Assembly: GCF_014839805.1 (NCBI RefSeq)
Contig: NC_051130.1
Span: forward strand, 2,542,001-2,606,000
DNA from: Manduca sexta
Lineage: Eukaryota; Arthropoda; Insecta; Lepidoptera; Sphingidae
DNA length: 64,000 nt
Reading direction: 5' to 3'
The position numbers and the translations under genes were made by a program. The notes under the pieces are model-generated. The model made no database searches, had not been told where the DNA came from, and saw nothing but the letters and a program-made list of their open reading frames with translations. Of the stretch, positions 35,233 to 45,863 are shown in pieces (positions within the stretch are counted from its first letter, which is position 1; each line of letters begins with the position of its first letter).

Positions 35233-35557
35233 ATAATAATAATAATAATATAATATCAGCCCTGTATTATAATACTGTCTCACTGCTGGGCACGGGCCTC
35301 CTCTACTATTGAGAGGGATTAGGCCTGAGTCCACCACGCTGGCCCAGTACGGATTGGTAGACTTCACACACCCTCAAAATTCCTATAGATGTATGCAAGT
35401 TTCCTCACGATGTTTTCCTTCACCGTAAAAGTAAGCGATAATTCACAAATAATACACACATAATTTCTAGAAACATCAGAGGTGTGTGCCATTGGGTTTT
35501 GAATCTGCGGCATTCGTCTCGGCAGTCCGTTCCATACCCAACTAGGCTAACGCCGCT
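35233..35557 (-). mobile_element. tRNA-derived SINE, family E
   Basis: The (AAT)n end at 35233 is followed by ATCAGCCCTGTATTATAATA, CTGCTGGGCACGGGCCTCC, GAGAGGGATTAGGCCTGAG, the hairpin-free middle, and the head ending ACCCAACTAGGCTAACGCCG. It is a normal-length copy without the palindromes of its neighbours. Confidence 0.78.
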
Positions 35558-35759
35558 TTTTAAAATTTTGCATCTTACGAATGATGTAAATTGCTTTGCG
35601 AATAAATAAATAATTAAGTGTTCGTGAGATCGATGCATGCATATTTGCTTCGTTAAAGATGAACATCTAAAAGTATATCGGTGTACTTTCACCAGTTGTC
35701 AGAAATTAAAATAAGAATGGAAAGCAGACTAGCGCAAGATGTACCGTTGCTTTGGAATA

Positions 35760-36176
35760 TCTATACTAATATGAAGAAGAAAAGTTTGTAGGTTTGAAGC
35801 GGCTTATCTTTTTGTATGGCCATGGTAAAGTGACCGCACCGCACCAGATGGTAAATGGAGTGGGGTCCAATAGAATGTCGACTGACGAGAGATGATTACC
35901 CCTCGGCAGTCGATACAATTATGCCGGCCTGTTGGAACCGGATATACACAGGCTGATCCCGGAACGCGGCTTACGTGGGCCATATGGCGGGTTTAAACAT
36001 CTTGTGCACGTTGGTCGCTATCCGGGCTAATATAAAATATACCTAGTTTAGGTCAGCAAAATCTGAACTACTGAATAAATTATGATTGTTTTTTCTAATA
36101 AGACATTAATCTTGAATGCTATCGTGATTTATCCCGTAAAAACCTACACGTAGGCAAAGCTGCGGGAAGGAGCTAG
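35760..36176 (+). mobile_element. Helitron-like element interrupted by repeat C
   Basis: The left end TCTATACTAATATGAAGAAG is preceded by A. The right end GCTGCGGGAAGGAGCTAG is followed by T. Between them lies an inserted family C copy (about 35797-36045), after which Helitron sequence resumes (CTGAACTACTGAATAAATTA). The order shows that C inserted after the Helitron. Confidence 0.65.
35797..36045 (+). mobile_element. Repeat family C nested in a Helitron
   Basis: It carries GACCGCACCGCACCAGATGG, GGAGTGGGGTCCAATAGAAT, CCTCGGCAGTCGATACAATT, CCGGCCTGTTGGAACCGG, GCTGATCCCGGAACGCGG and TATCCGGGCTAATATAAAAT. This is among the best-preserved C copies here. Confidence 0.75.
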
Positions 36177-36312
36177 TATTAAAAAACTTATAATTATGAA
36201 TGCACTTAACATTAATATCTTAACACCTGTCTTAAATTAATGTGTATTTTATGGTCAATAATTCTATTAAACTTATTTTGGAATTTAATTAAACGGTAAT
36301 AAAGATTTGTAG

Positions 36313-36674
36313 AGCGCCGATAGCCTAGTTGGTTGTGGAACGGACTACCGCGACGAATGTCCGCAGGTTAAAAACTCAAGGGCAAACCTTAGACTTTTCT
36401 ATAATCATGTGAATATTCTTGGCAAATTATCGCTTGCTTTAACGGTGAAGGAAAACATCGTGGGGAAACCCATGTGGGTTTCCCCACGATGTTTTCCTTC
36501 ACCACAGGGTATGTACAAGGTATGTACCTTAGTTCTCTATAAGAATTTTGAGGGTGTGTAAGTCTAGGCAGCGTGGTGGACTAAGGCCTAAGGACTAGGC
36601 CCTCTCAATAGTAGGGGAGCTCGTGCCCAGCAGTGGGACAGTATATAATACAGGGCTGATATTATTATTATTAT
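36313..36674 (+). mobile_element. SINE family E with a perfect internal palindrome
   Basis: The head GCGCCGATAGCCTAGTTGG and the ATTATTATTATTATC tail bracket the element. At about 36443-36502 the block GGTGAAGGAAAACATCGTGG is followed, after a few bases, by its exact reverse complement, making a ~30 bp-armed hairpin not present in normal copies (compare 62258-62586). A snap-back of a nascent strand is the likely cause. Confidence 0.8.
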
Positions 36675-36894
36675 CAAGATGTTTTAGCCGTTCTATCATG
36701 TTCAATGATAAAATCTACATTACTTCATAAATCTAGATTACAAAGCCTGAAAAACGGTTTAGTATCTTTGAAGATTAATATTTTTCAAGCATAATTGATT
36801 AGCAAACAAAGAGATGTACGCAACATTAAATGTAATACTTATGTAGGTGTTTGAGTTTACATAAATAATCTTCGACAACACCTTTATTTATAAA

Positions 36895-37025
36895 TAGCTT
36901 TTGTTCTTTATTTCTAAATAGTTGGCGCATCCGACCGTGTGAAATATTTTTTCGGAATATAAAGCCCCGATTTATACTTTCTCGAGATAAAATAGAGCTA
37001 TGTTTAAAGTTAGACCTTTAGCATA
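36895..37025 (-). mobile_element. Possible Helitron-like fragment
   Basis: TAGCTTTTGTTC...CCGTGTGAAATATTTTTTCG...CCGATTTATACTTTCTCGAG follows the block order of the element at 45355. No clear ends are present. Confidence 0.4.
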
Positions 37026-38646
37026 TTTTTTTTTCAATTTCTATAACGTACAGACATCGGCCCTTTACATTTTTATTATATGTTCGCACAGTAAGTTTAA
37101 TACAATTTCTTTCTTTAGCCTTAAAACACTTCATAGTTAGCCAAGTAATGTTAATTTTAGTGTTACCACTAGCTAGTAAGACAGAGCTAAATTATTATTA
37201 CAACTGAAATCAGAAAGAAACAGACAAATGGTTAGTAGCATAACAATTTATAATAATAATTAAATAAATATTATGTAAATACATCAAATATAGCGCTTAA
37301 AATATCGACAACCATAATTCGTTGTTATAATCTTAAAATACAGCGGGTAAACCTGATTTACAAACGACCAATGGGTCAACATACCTATGAGTCGAGATTG
37401 ACCTAAAAACTCGGCATCTGACCGACGCAGCGAACGTCCGGACACTCCGGCTGTCGGCACTGCGCAGGATGCCGGTCAATGGGAATAATGAAGATGCGTC
37501 CGCTATCTCCGAAATTACGTCCAATATTTACCTCTTTAATAACTTTGTTGTAGTCAATCATATGCGGAATAGTTTTGAACTTTTATTCGTAATGGCAATT
37601 AAAAGGCATTTTATTCAAATATTTCTAGCCCTGTATCTAAATATTAGAAACGCAAAACTGCATTTCGGTTTCGAATCCTTATATAAATCAAACATATTCG
37701 CCATTTTTACACTGCCAACCAATCTTCGTTTAATTAATGCTTAGCTATAAATCGCTTTAGGTTATGCTATAATATGCTTCAAACAGTAAATTGTTTATAT
37801 CACAACACTACCTACCCTTTTGGTACAAAGCTGCATGTTTTTTATCTCTATCATCATCCAGCCACAATGACCTAATTAACAGACGTCCGAAAGGAAAACG
37901 TAAAAAACATCACAGCAGTTGGTGTTATAAGGAAATCCATTGTTCAAAGGCTTGTCATAAACGCAGAGTTATCGCGGAACTGCGTTACGATCAGTGACGA
38001 AATGTTTTACGGGTTTTTTCACATATTAGTACAAAAATAAGAATGTTGTTTATAGATTTTATTAATGTAATGCTGCTAGCTTTTACTAGCTTGAGGAATT
38101 CGGTTTGGAATATAAAAAGTAGCCAAACCGCCATTTATAACCGAATTCAAAAAAGGAAGAAGTTCTCAATTCGACTATTTATAAATTATCCCAATCGCTT
38201 TTTTCGAACTCTTTTAAAAAAGGACCAATCAGAACATAGTGTTTTTGAAATTACAATTGAGTTATTTTTAATGTTCATTCTTGGAATTGATGATTGAGAT
38301 TGCTATCCTTTATTAAAAACGTTTATAAGTGCTCTCTTGGAGTTGGAGCTTATTCCGTACCAAATTTCATCAAAATTTTGTGCTCATGTGATGGTTATTC
38401 AATCTACCGTGAAATACCGAAACACTGTTATAAAACACTTCATATTTTTTTCCATAGTATCGTGATTTATACGTTTTTAATGTCCATATTGGATTGGCAT
38501 CTGTAAATATTTTATTTCTATATTAATATCTAACGACGCTGTGACATCTTGTCACACAGACATTTCTTATAAGAAAACGATTACCAATTGCTACTAACTT
38601 TTGGAGAATAAGTTTGGTCCTGATATTCGGTCTATAATTAACTATA
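37026..38646. other. No recognisable gene
   Basis: A GC-richer island at about 37375-37505 has open frames on both strands (63 and 91 codons) but no domain I recognise. 38040-38506 holds two plus-strand frames (84 and 70 codons), also unassigned. A GAATTCGGTT...AACCGAATTC inverted pair spans 38097-38149. Confidence 0.4.
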
Positions 38647-38786
38647 CAGGAGCCTTATTCTGTATGACACTATAAATGCATAACGCCGTCGTGTCATGTT
38701 ATCTGCGTGAAATTGATTTTTTGAATTGAAATTCGTGTGTTACGTTATTGTCAAAATAACTTATATGATAGAGAATAAGGCCCCTG
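38647..38786. mobile_element. MITE family K, Harbinger-like (140 bp)
   Basis: It begins CAGGAGCCTTATTCTGTATG and ends ATAGAGAATAAGGCCCCTG, which are inverted repeats over about 20 bp. The second copy at 53251-53427 shares both ends. A matching target duplication is not evident here. It has no coding capacity. It ends about 20 bp before an assembly gap. Confidence 0.72.
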
Positions 38787-38806
38787 TTTAATATCTTTGC
38801 ATGGTT

Positions 38807-39306
38807 NNNNNNNNNNNNNNNNNNNNNNNNNNNNNNNNNNNNNNNNNNNNNNNNNNNNNNNNNNNNNNNNNNNNNNNNNNNNNNNNNNNNNNNNNNNNNN
38901 NNNNNNNNNNNNNNNNNNNNNNNNNNNNNNNNNNNNNNNNNNNNNNNNNNNNNNNNNNNNNNNNNNNNNNNNNNNNNNNNNNNNNNNNNNNNNNNNNNNN
39001 NNNNNNNNNNNNNNNNNNNNNNNNNNNNNNNNNNNNNNNNNNNNNNNNNNNNNNNNNNNNNNNNNNNNNNNNNNNNNNNNNNNNNNNNNNNNNNNNNNNN
39101 NNNNNNNNNNNNNNNNNNNNNNNNNNNNNNNNNNNNNNNNNNNNNNNNNNNNNNNNNNNNNNNNNNNNNNNNNNNNNNNNNNNNNNNNNNNNNNNNNNNN
39201 NNNNNNNNNNNNNNNNNNNNNNNNNNNNNNNNNNNNNNNNNNNNNNNNNNNNNNNNNNNNNNNNNNNNNNNNNNNNNNNNNNNNNNNNNNNNNNNNNNNN
39301 NNNNNN
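38807..39306. other. Assembly gap (500 N)
   Basis: A placeholder gap immediately before the satellite array. The array probably extends into it, so its true length is unknown. Confidence 0.98.
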
Positions 39307-39525
39307 TAAATGTGATGGACGAATATGTCATTCAGAGGACAATCTCCTCTTAACAGAGTATCTGAAATAAAGGGAGTACGATTTGAAATGCACGTACTGT
39401 AGAAAATTATTATTTATAAATAAGTACGGCCATTTTCAATTAATCATTGTGATGATTTATAGTTGCAATGACGAATACTTTTCAGAAGGTCTTCTCAACA
39501 GAGTACAATACGAAAAGAGGGAGAA
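39307..39525 (-). repeat. Inverted satellite monomers at the array edge
   Basis: About 1.3 monomers run in the opposite direction to the main array: GAAAATTATTATTTATAAAT, GTACGGCCATTTTCAATTAA and AACAGAGTACAATACG are reverse complements of array blocks. They are more diverged than the main units. The orientation switches near 39525. Confidence 0.85.
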
Positions 39526-42500
39526 AATTTATAAATAATAATTTTGTACCAATTTCGTGCAATTCCGTCGTTTGTACTCCCTCATTTCGGATTGTACTCT
39601 GTTAGAGAGGGATTTTACCTCCGAAAGAGGTATTCGTCAATCATTTTCAGCTATAAAATCATCACAATGATTATTTATTTGAAAATGGCCGTACTTTATT
39701 TATAAACAATAATTTTCTACCAATTTCGTGCATATCCGTCGTTTGTACTCCTCATTTCGGAATTTACTCTGTTAGAGAGGGATTGTACCTCAGAAGGACG
39801 TATTCAACCTTCACATTCAGCTAAAAAATCAACACAAGGGTGAAATTTTTCAAAATGGCCGAACATCGAAAAAAATCATAAATATCTACGAATTTCGTGC
39901 ATTTCCGTCGTTTGTACTCCCTCATTTTCGGATTCTACTCTATTAGAGAGGGATTGTACCTCTGACAGACGTATTTGTCCATCATATTCAGCTATAAAAT
40001 AATCACAATGATTATTTATTTGAAAATGGCCGTACTTTATTTATAAAATAATAATTTTCTACCAATTTCGTGCATTTCCGTCGTTTGTACTCCCTCATTT
40101 CGGATTGTACTCTGTTAGAGAGGGATTGTACCTCTGAAAGAGGTATTCGTCAATCATTTTCAGCTATAAAATCATCACAATGATTATTTATTTGAAAATG
40201 GCCGTGCTTTATTTATAAATAATAATTTTCTACGAATTTCGTGCATTTCCGTCGTTTGTACTCCCTCATTTCGGATTGTACTCTGTTAGAGAGGGATTGT
40301 ACCTCTGAAGGACATATTCATCCATCACATTCAGCGATAAAATCATCACAAAGGTGATTTTTTTCAAAATGGCCGTACTTGGAAAAAAATCATAATTTTC
40401 TACGAATTTCGTGCATTTCAGTCGTTTGTACTACCTCATTTCAGATCAATCATTTTCAGCTATAAAATCATCACAATGATTATTTATTTGAAAATGGCCG
40501 TACTTTATTTATAAATAATAATTTTCTACGAATTTCGTGCATTTCCGTCGTTTGTACTCCCTCATTTCGGATTGTACTCTATGAGAGAGGGATTGTACCT
40601 CTGTAAGACATATTCATCCATCACATTCAGCGATAAAATCATCACAAGGGTGATTTTTTTCAAAATGGCCGTACTTGGAAAAAAATCATAATTTTCTACG
40701 AATTTTGTGCATTTCCGTCGTTTGTACTACCTCATTTCGGATTGTCGTCTGTTAGAGAGGGATTGTACCTCTGAAAGAGGTATTCGTCAATCATTTTCAG
40801 CTATAAAATCATCACAATGATTATTTATTTGAAAATGGCCGTACTTTATTTATAAATAATAATTTTCTACAAAATTCCTGCATTTCCGTCGTGTGTACTC
40901 CCTCATTTCGGATTGTACTCTGTTAGAGAGGGATTGTACCTCTGACAGACGTATTTGTCCATCATATCCAGCTATAAAATCATCACAATGATTATTTATT
41001 TGAAAATGGCCGTACTTTATTTATAAATAATAATTTTCTACGAATTTCGTGCATTTCCGTCGTTTGTACTCCCTCATTTCGGATTGTACTCTATGAGAGA
41101 GGGATTGTACCTCTGTAAGACATATTCATCCATCACATTCAGCGATAAAATCATCACAAGGGTGATTTTTTTCAAAATGGCCGTACTTGGAAAAAATCAT
41201 AATTTTCTACGAATTTTGTGCATTTCCGTCGTTTGTACTACCTCATTTCGGATTGTCGTCTGTTAGAGAGGGATTGTACCTCTGAAAGAGGTATTCGTCA
41301 ATCATTTTCAGCTATAAAATCATCACAATGATTATTTATTTGAAAATGGCCGTACTTTATTTATAAATAATAATTTTCTACGAATTTCGTGCATTTCCGT
41401 CGTTTGTACTACCTCATTTCGGATTGTCGTCTGTTAGAGAGGGATTGTACCTCTGAAAGAGGTATTCGTCACTCATTTTCAGCTATAAAATCATCACAAT
41501 GATTATTTATTTGAAAATGGCCGTACTTTATTTATAAATAATAATTTTCTACAAAATTCCTGCATTTCCGTCGTGTGTACTCCCTCATTTCGGATTGTAC
41601 TCTGTTAGAGAGGGATTGTACCTCTGACAGACGTATTTGTCCATCATATCCAGCTATAAAATCATCACAATGATTATTTATTTGAAAATGGCCGTACTTT
41701 ATTTATAAATAATAATTTTCTACGAATTTCGTGCATTTCCGTCGTTTGTACTCCCTAATTTCGGATTGTACTCTGTTAGAGAGGGATTTTACCTCTGTAA
41801 GACATATTCATCCATCACATTCAGCGATAAAATCATCACAAGGGTGATTTTTTTCAAAATGGCCGTACTTGGAAAAAAATCATAATTTTCTACGAATTTT
41901 GTGCATTTCCGTCGTTTGTACTACCTCATTTCAGATTGTCGTCTGCTAGAGAGGGATTGTACCTCTGAAAGAGATATTCGTCACTCATTTTCAGCTATAA
42001 AATCATCACAATGATTATTAATTTGAAAATGGCCGTACTTTATTTATAAATAATAATTTTCTACGAATTTCGTGCATTTCCGTCGTTTGTACTACCTCAT
42101 TTCAGATTGTCGTCTGCTAGAGAGGGATTGTACCTCTGAAAGAGATATTCGTCACTCATTTTCAGCTATAAAATCATCACAATGATTATTTATTTGAAAA
42201 TGGCCGTACTTTATTTATAAATAATAATTTTCTACGAATTTCGTGCATTTCCGTCGTTTGTACTACCTCATTTCAGATTGTCGTCTGCTAGAGAGGGATT
42301 GTACCTCTGAAAGAGATATTCGTCACTCATTTTCAGCTATAAAATCATCACAATGATTATTTATTTGAAAATGGCCGTACTTTATTTATAAATAATAATT
42401 TTCTACCAATTTCGTGCATTTCCGTCGTGTGTACTCCCTCATTTCGGATTGTACCATGTTAGAGAGGTATTTTACCACTGAGAGACGTATTCCTTCATTA

Positions 42501-42540
42501 TATTCAGTTATAAAATCATTAAAATGATGCTTGGTTTGCA
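39526..42540 (+). repeat. ~171 bp satellite array with higher-order repeats
   Basis: The landmark CCGTCGTTTGTACT (or a variant) falls at 39565, 39736, 39905, 40078, 40249, 40419, 40545, 40715, 40886, 41057, 41226, 41397, 41568, 41739, 41909, 42080, 42251 and 42422. That gives 18 monomers with spacings of 169-173 bp, except one 126 bp interval where about 45 bp is deleted. Monomer types alternate, and the three intervals from 41909 to 42422 are nearly identical to each other. The last unit is degenerate. Each monomer contains short self-complementary blocks (CCTCTGAAAGAGG; CTCTGTTAGAGAG). No protein is encoded. Confidence 0.97.
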
Positions 42541-42726
42541 AATGCCGCGAGTTTATGTTACTATACTCAAGGCGTTGATTGACAAAACTTTCAGTACACC
42601 ATATCTCCTAGCCCTATAAGGTACAAACAAAATAAAAAACGGTACAATCCGGTACTAACCTAGTACAATCCTTTGGCAATATAAGAAAAATTATATATTA
42701 AACTCACTTGCTAACTTCACACAGGT

Positions 42727-42815
42727 TCGTCAGTCGACATTCTATTGGACCCCACTCCACTTACCATCGGGTGCGGTGAGATCACTTTGTCGGCCACGTA
42801 TAAAAGATCGCTTTA
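42727..42815 (-). mobile_element. 5' fragment of repeat family C
   Basis: On the minus strand: GCGATCTTTTATACGTGGCC, GACAAAGTGATCTCACCGCA, CCCGATGGTAAGTGGAGTGG and CCAATAGAATGTCGACTGAC. This gives the clearest view of the C 5' end. Confidence 0.7.
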
Positions 42816-43059
42816 TCTACAAGGTACAAACATACGTTACAAAATATAATCAATAAAATATAATAATATAGTTTCAGACGATTATATTATTATATTATTG
42901 GAGATAATAAGTCATACATTCCTAACAATCAGTTTTTGTGACAAATTTAAAGAAACGTGACCAAAATATATCGTATCCTGTCTATCGATTATTTTTATCA
43001 GTAAATTACCTAAATTAATGACTGAAAAGTCAATACGTCATAAATATAAATGGGATCAA
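42816..43059. other. No recognisable feature
   Basis: AT-rich, with a TATAATAATATA-type low-complexity patch. Confidence 0.5.
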
Positions 43060-43250
43060 TAATGATTTCTTATGTTTACGCAAATGTTAGACATTTAAAT
43101 TATGTTATAATTTTCTCCCAACGTTTCGAAGATTGCAGCGTGGTAACGGGACGGACGAACACCATGAAGTCTGCAAAGTTCGGCAGAAGTTTTGGCAAAA
43201 TTTATATATTATAATTTTGCCAAAACAGAGATAAAATCCGTAAAATAGTT
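43060..43250. mobile_element. Repeat family G in an inverted, head-to-head arrangement
   Basis: The left part (TTATAATTTTCTCCCAACG, TTTCGAAGATTGCAGC) is G on the minus strand. The right part (CACCATGAAGTCTGCAAAG, then AAAATCCGTAAAATAG) is G on the plus strand. A second small inverted pair (TTTTGGCAAAATTTATA...TATAATTTTGCCAAAA) sits within. Confidence 0.6.
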
Positions 43251-45354
43251 TTATTTCGGGTTCCATAGCACTGATGTTGTTTCAATAACTTTCATTTTTT
43301 AAATTATAGTGAAGTGTTACTCGGTAAGTCGATAGCATCTGCTTCGCCTTCTAAATACATCTACATTGAAATTAGGAGTTTTGTAAAGTTTTATGGATGT
43401 TAGGTAAAGATGTGGGAAATGCTAAATCAATTCCGATGAAGTTTCTCCCAAATCAAATACGTTTTGAATATAAATTATAAGTACTTGAGTACCAAACAAG
43501 GAACTAAAAGATATGCTATATTTCTCGGAAAAATTAAATGGTTATTCCTGGTATCTGGTCATGAGTAATAATAAACCAAACATAATTGATTTAAGTTCCT
43601 CAAAAAGGTAACTCATATTGAATTGATTAGAGAGTACCTACTCTCTCTGGTCTGAGGATCGTTGTCAGCATTAGGGTTGAATCTGGAGCTAATGATCTCC
43701 CTCTAACGGTTCCTGACCAGTGCTCTTACGGCTGTGTAGAATTTGTAGGTTGGTGTATTTTACTTGATTGGATTATTTTGTTGGTGCATGACCGTACGAT
43801 CTGTTGCCTTTAGTGTTCCCAGCACAATCAGGTTTTTTAAACTTTCATCGCCCCTGTGATTGCGTGGACGAAATATGAGAGTATGCGTTTTGGCATATAA
43901 TAATGATTCTTTATTTTAGCAGTGAGGTGAATACTAAATATAAAAGCATTTAGAATGTACGTAACTATTTTGAGTAAGTGTTTATGAACGGTATCCAAAT
44001 AAAGATTAGACTTGTGTTTATGGACAAACGAGTTGTATTCGAAGTTGGACCAAGATTGTATTGGTGCGTTTCGCAGTCCAAGGAATTGTTAGCATCTCCA
44101 GCAACAGGGATCAATTAATTACTAATTAAAATAAATTATATTTATACACAACAACAGCCTACGTCCAGCACTAGACTGCATCAGGCTGTTGATGATGATG
44201 ATACACAACATCCTTGTGCTTGTAAATCAAGCAAATCATCGTTTTTGTTTTATCCTGACTATACGTTTGTTAGCATGATAAGGGCCGGTTTTTAAAAACG
44301 CACCGAGTTATTAGGTGTGCGCTTTAGACGGTCGGAACCCTTGAACCAAAGCATCGGTTTTTATAAGTCTGTACAATCAAAAGCATTTTTATGGTATGCT
44401 GTTTAATAAAAACATTGTTTTTCCCTGGCATATCTAGTAAAGTAATCCTACTGGAACTCCTCTCATTACATCAGGCACTATTGTCAGTACTCGTAGTAGC
44501 AAAGCAATACAATGTTTATACATACGTCTCTACTAAAATTCTTGGTTATAGACGCCATTCTTTTAATGCCATCCAAACTTGATCGCACTGCTTGATTTGA
44601 TTTCACCATTTTCACTCGCAAATCACAATTTTAAATAAAAAATTATTTATGATCTGTTACACAAAATAATACTGTCAACGCAATCCAGACAAAAAACGTA
44701 AAAACTGTTCTAATTTCAAATTCAAAATCATTTTATAAATTGTAACGTTAGAATTAGTTCATTTGTTTTCAATTACTGAATGAAGTTTACACGTATTTCG
44801 ATTTTATACGGGATTTGAATGAGTAATTATAAGGAAAACCCTGGCTGTACGTCATAACCTACATAGTTACAGTACTTAATAGTAAATAAAGTCAATGTAA
44901 TAAGAAATTGCTAGTCATTCTATGCGCATTTCTTTGTTTTAGTAACACTGACCTATATAATAAGGTGAAAGGGATTTTAGAAGACAAAGGAAACACAATT
45001 AAGATTGTAATAGATAGTTTAGAACAAACATAAATTAACGTCATTTGTATTGCAACGCTGTGAGTAGGAATAACTTAAAATCAAATCATTTCTAACTCTA
45101 CGTTAGATAAAAATATAATTTTAATTTAATAAACTATTTAGTCTTTATATAACTACGTTTGGTGTGCGCAATTTGCGTGACATATTCTTAGCTTTCTATT
45201 CAATATAGCTTACAAGGTCCTAGGTGAATATAATTTCTCAATCATTAACTAGTAGAGTACCTTCCATTATTTTGGAATTGTGTTTTTAAGGGCTATAGAG
45301 AATAAATAACATCGAGTGACCTACCGTTAGATTGCGTGCCTTGGTTATACAAAA
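43251..45354. other. No recognisable gene
   Basis: Mostly unique DNA. At about 44150-44205 CAGCCTACGTCCAGCA and AGGCTGTTGATGATGATGAT look like the (TGA)n 3' end of a lepidopteran non-LTR element, from memory. A GC-richer block at 43630-43860 is unassigned. Confidence 0.4.
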
Positions 45355-45562
45355 CTAGCTTTTGCTCGCGGTTTCGCACGCGTGAAATCTTTTCGGTATA
45401 AAGGTCCCGTTTTATATTTTCCCGGGATATAAAATAGCTCATAGAAGTAAGGAGTAATGTAATTTCTATTAGTGTAAATAAATTTAAATTAGTTTAGGAG
45501 TTCCTGAGATTAGTGCGTTCTAATAAACCGACAAACGGTTTAGCTTTATGTATTAGTATAAA
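45355..45562 (-). mobile_element. Non-autonomous Helitron-like element
   Basis: The plus strand reads A|CTAGCTTTTGCTCGCGGTTT, then TCCCGTTTTATATTTTCCCG, AGTTTAGGAGTTCCTGAGAT and TTTATGTATTAGTATAA. The CTAG end is intact; the TC end is mutated. Confidence 0.65.
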
Positions 45563-45606
45563 TTTCATGTCAGTGATAAATGCCTTGTTACAGAAATTTT
45601 TAAAGG

Positions 45607-45863
45607 ACACACACACGCATCACGCATTTATCTCCGAAGGGGTATACAGAGGTGCAACCAGGGCACCTACATTTCGCCAAATGTGTTCCGTCCCAAGATG
45701 TGATAGAGGGCGAACCTATCGCCATATCGACCACAAATTCCAGACTCCGGGCTGATACTGAGCAGAAAAACCCAAATATCACTTTGCCCGACCCGGGATT
45801 CGAACCCAGGACGTCAGACCGCTACCCTATCGCACTTGCAGTACAACTACGCCGCCGAGGCAT
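45607..45863 (-). mobile_element. tRNA-derived SINE, family A (best-preserved copy)
   Basis: On the minus strand: the head TGCCTCGGCGGCGTAGTTGT, AGGGTAGCGGTCTGACGTCC, the B box GGGTTCGAATCCCGGGTCGG, GATATTTGGGTTTTTCTGCT, AGCCCGGAGTCTGGAATTTG, CCCTCTATCACATCTTGGGA and ACCCCTTCGGAGATAAATGC. The tRNA-like region is complete enough to show RNA polymerase III A- and B-box positions. The frames on both strands are SINE sequence, not genes. Confidence 0.85.

Noticed and set aside
41084..41266. 60-codon frame in the satellite
   Set aside because: It does not persist from monomer to monomer and is a by-product of the repeat.
39526..42540. CRISPR-like array
   Set aside because: Repeats are contiguous ~171 bp monomers without unique spacers, in a eukaryotic genome.
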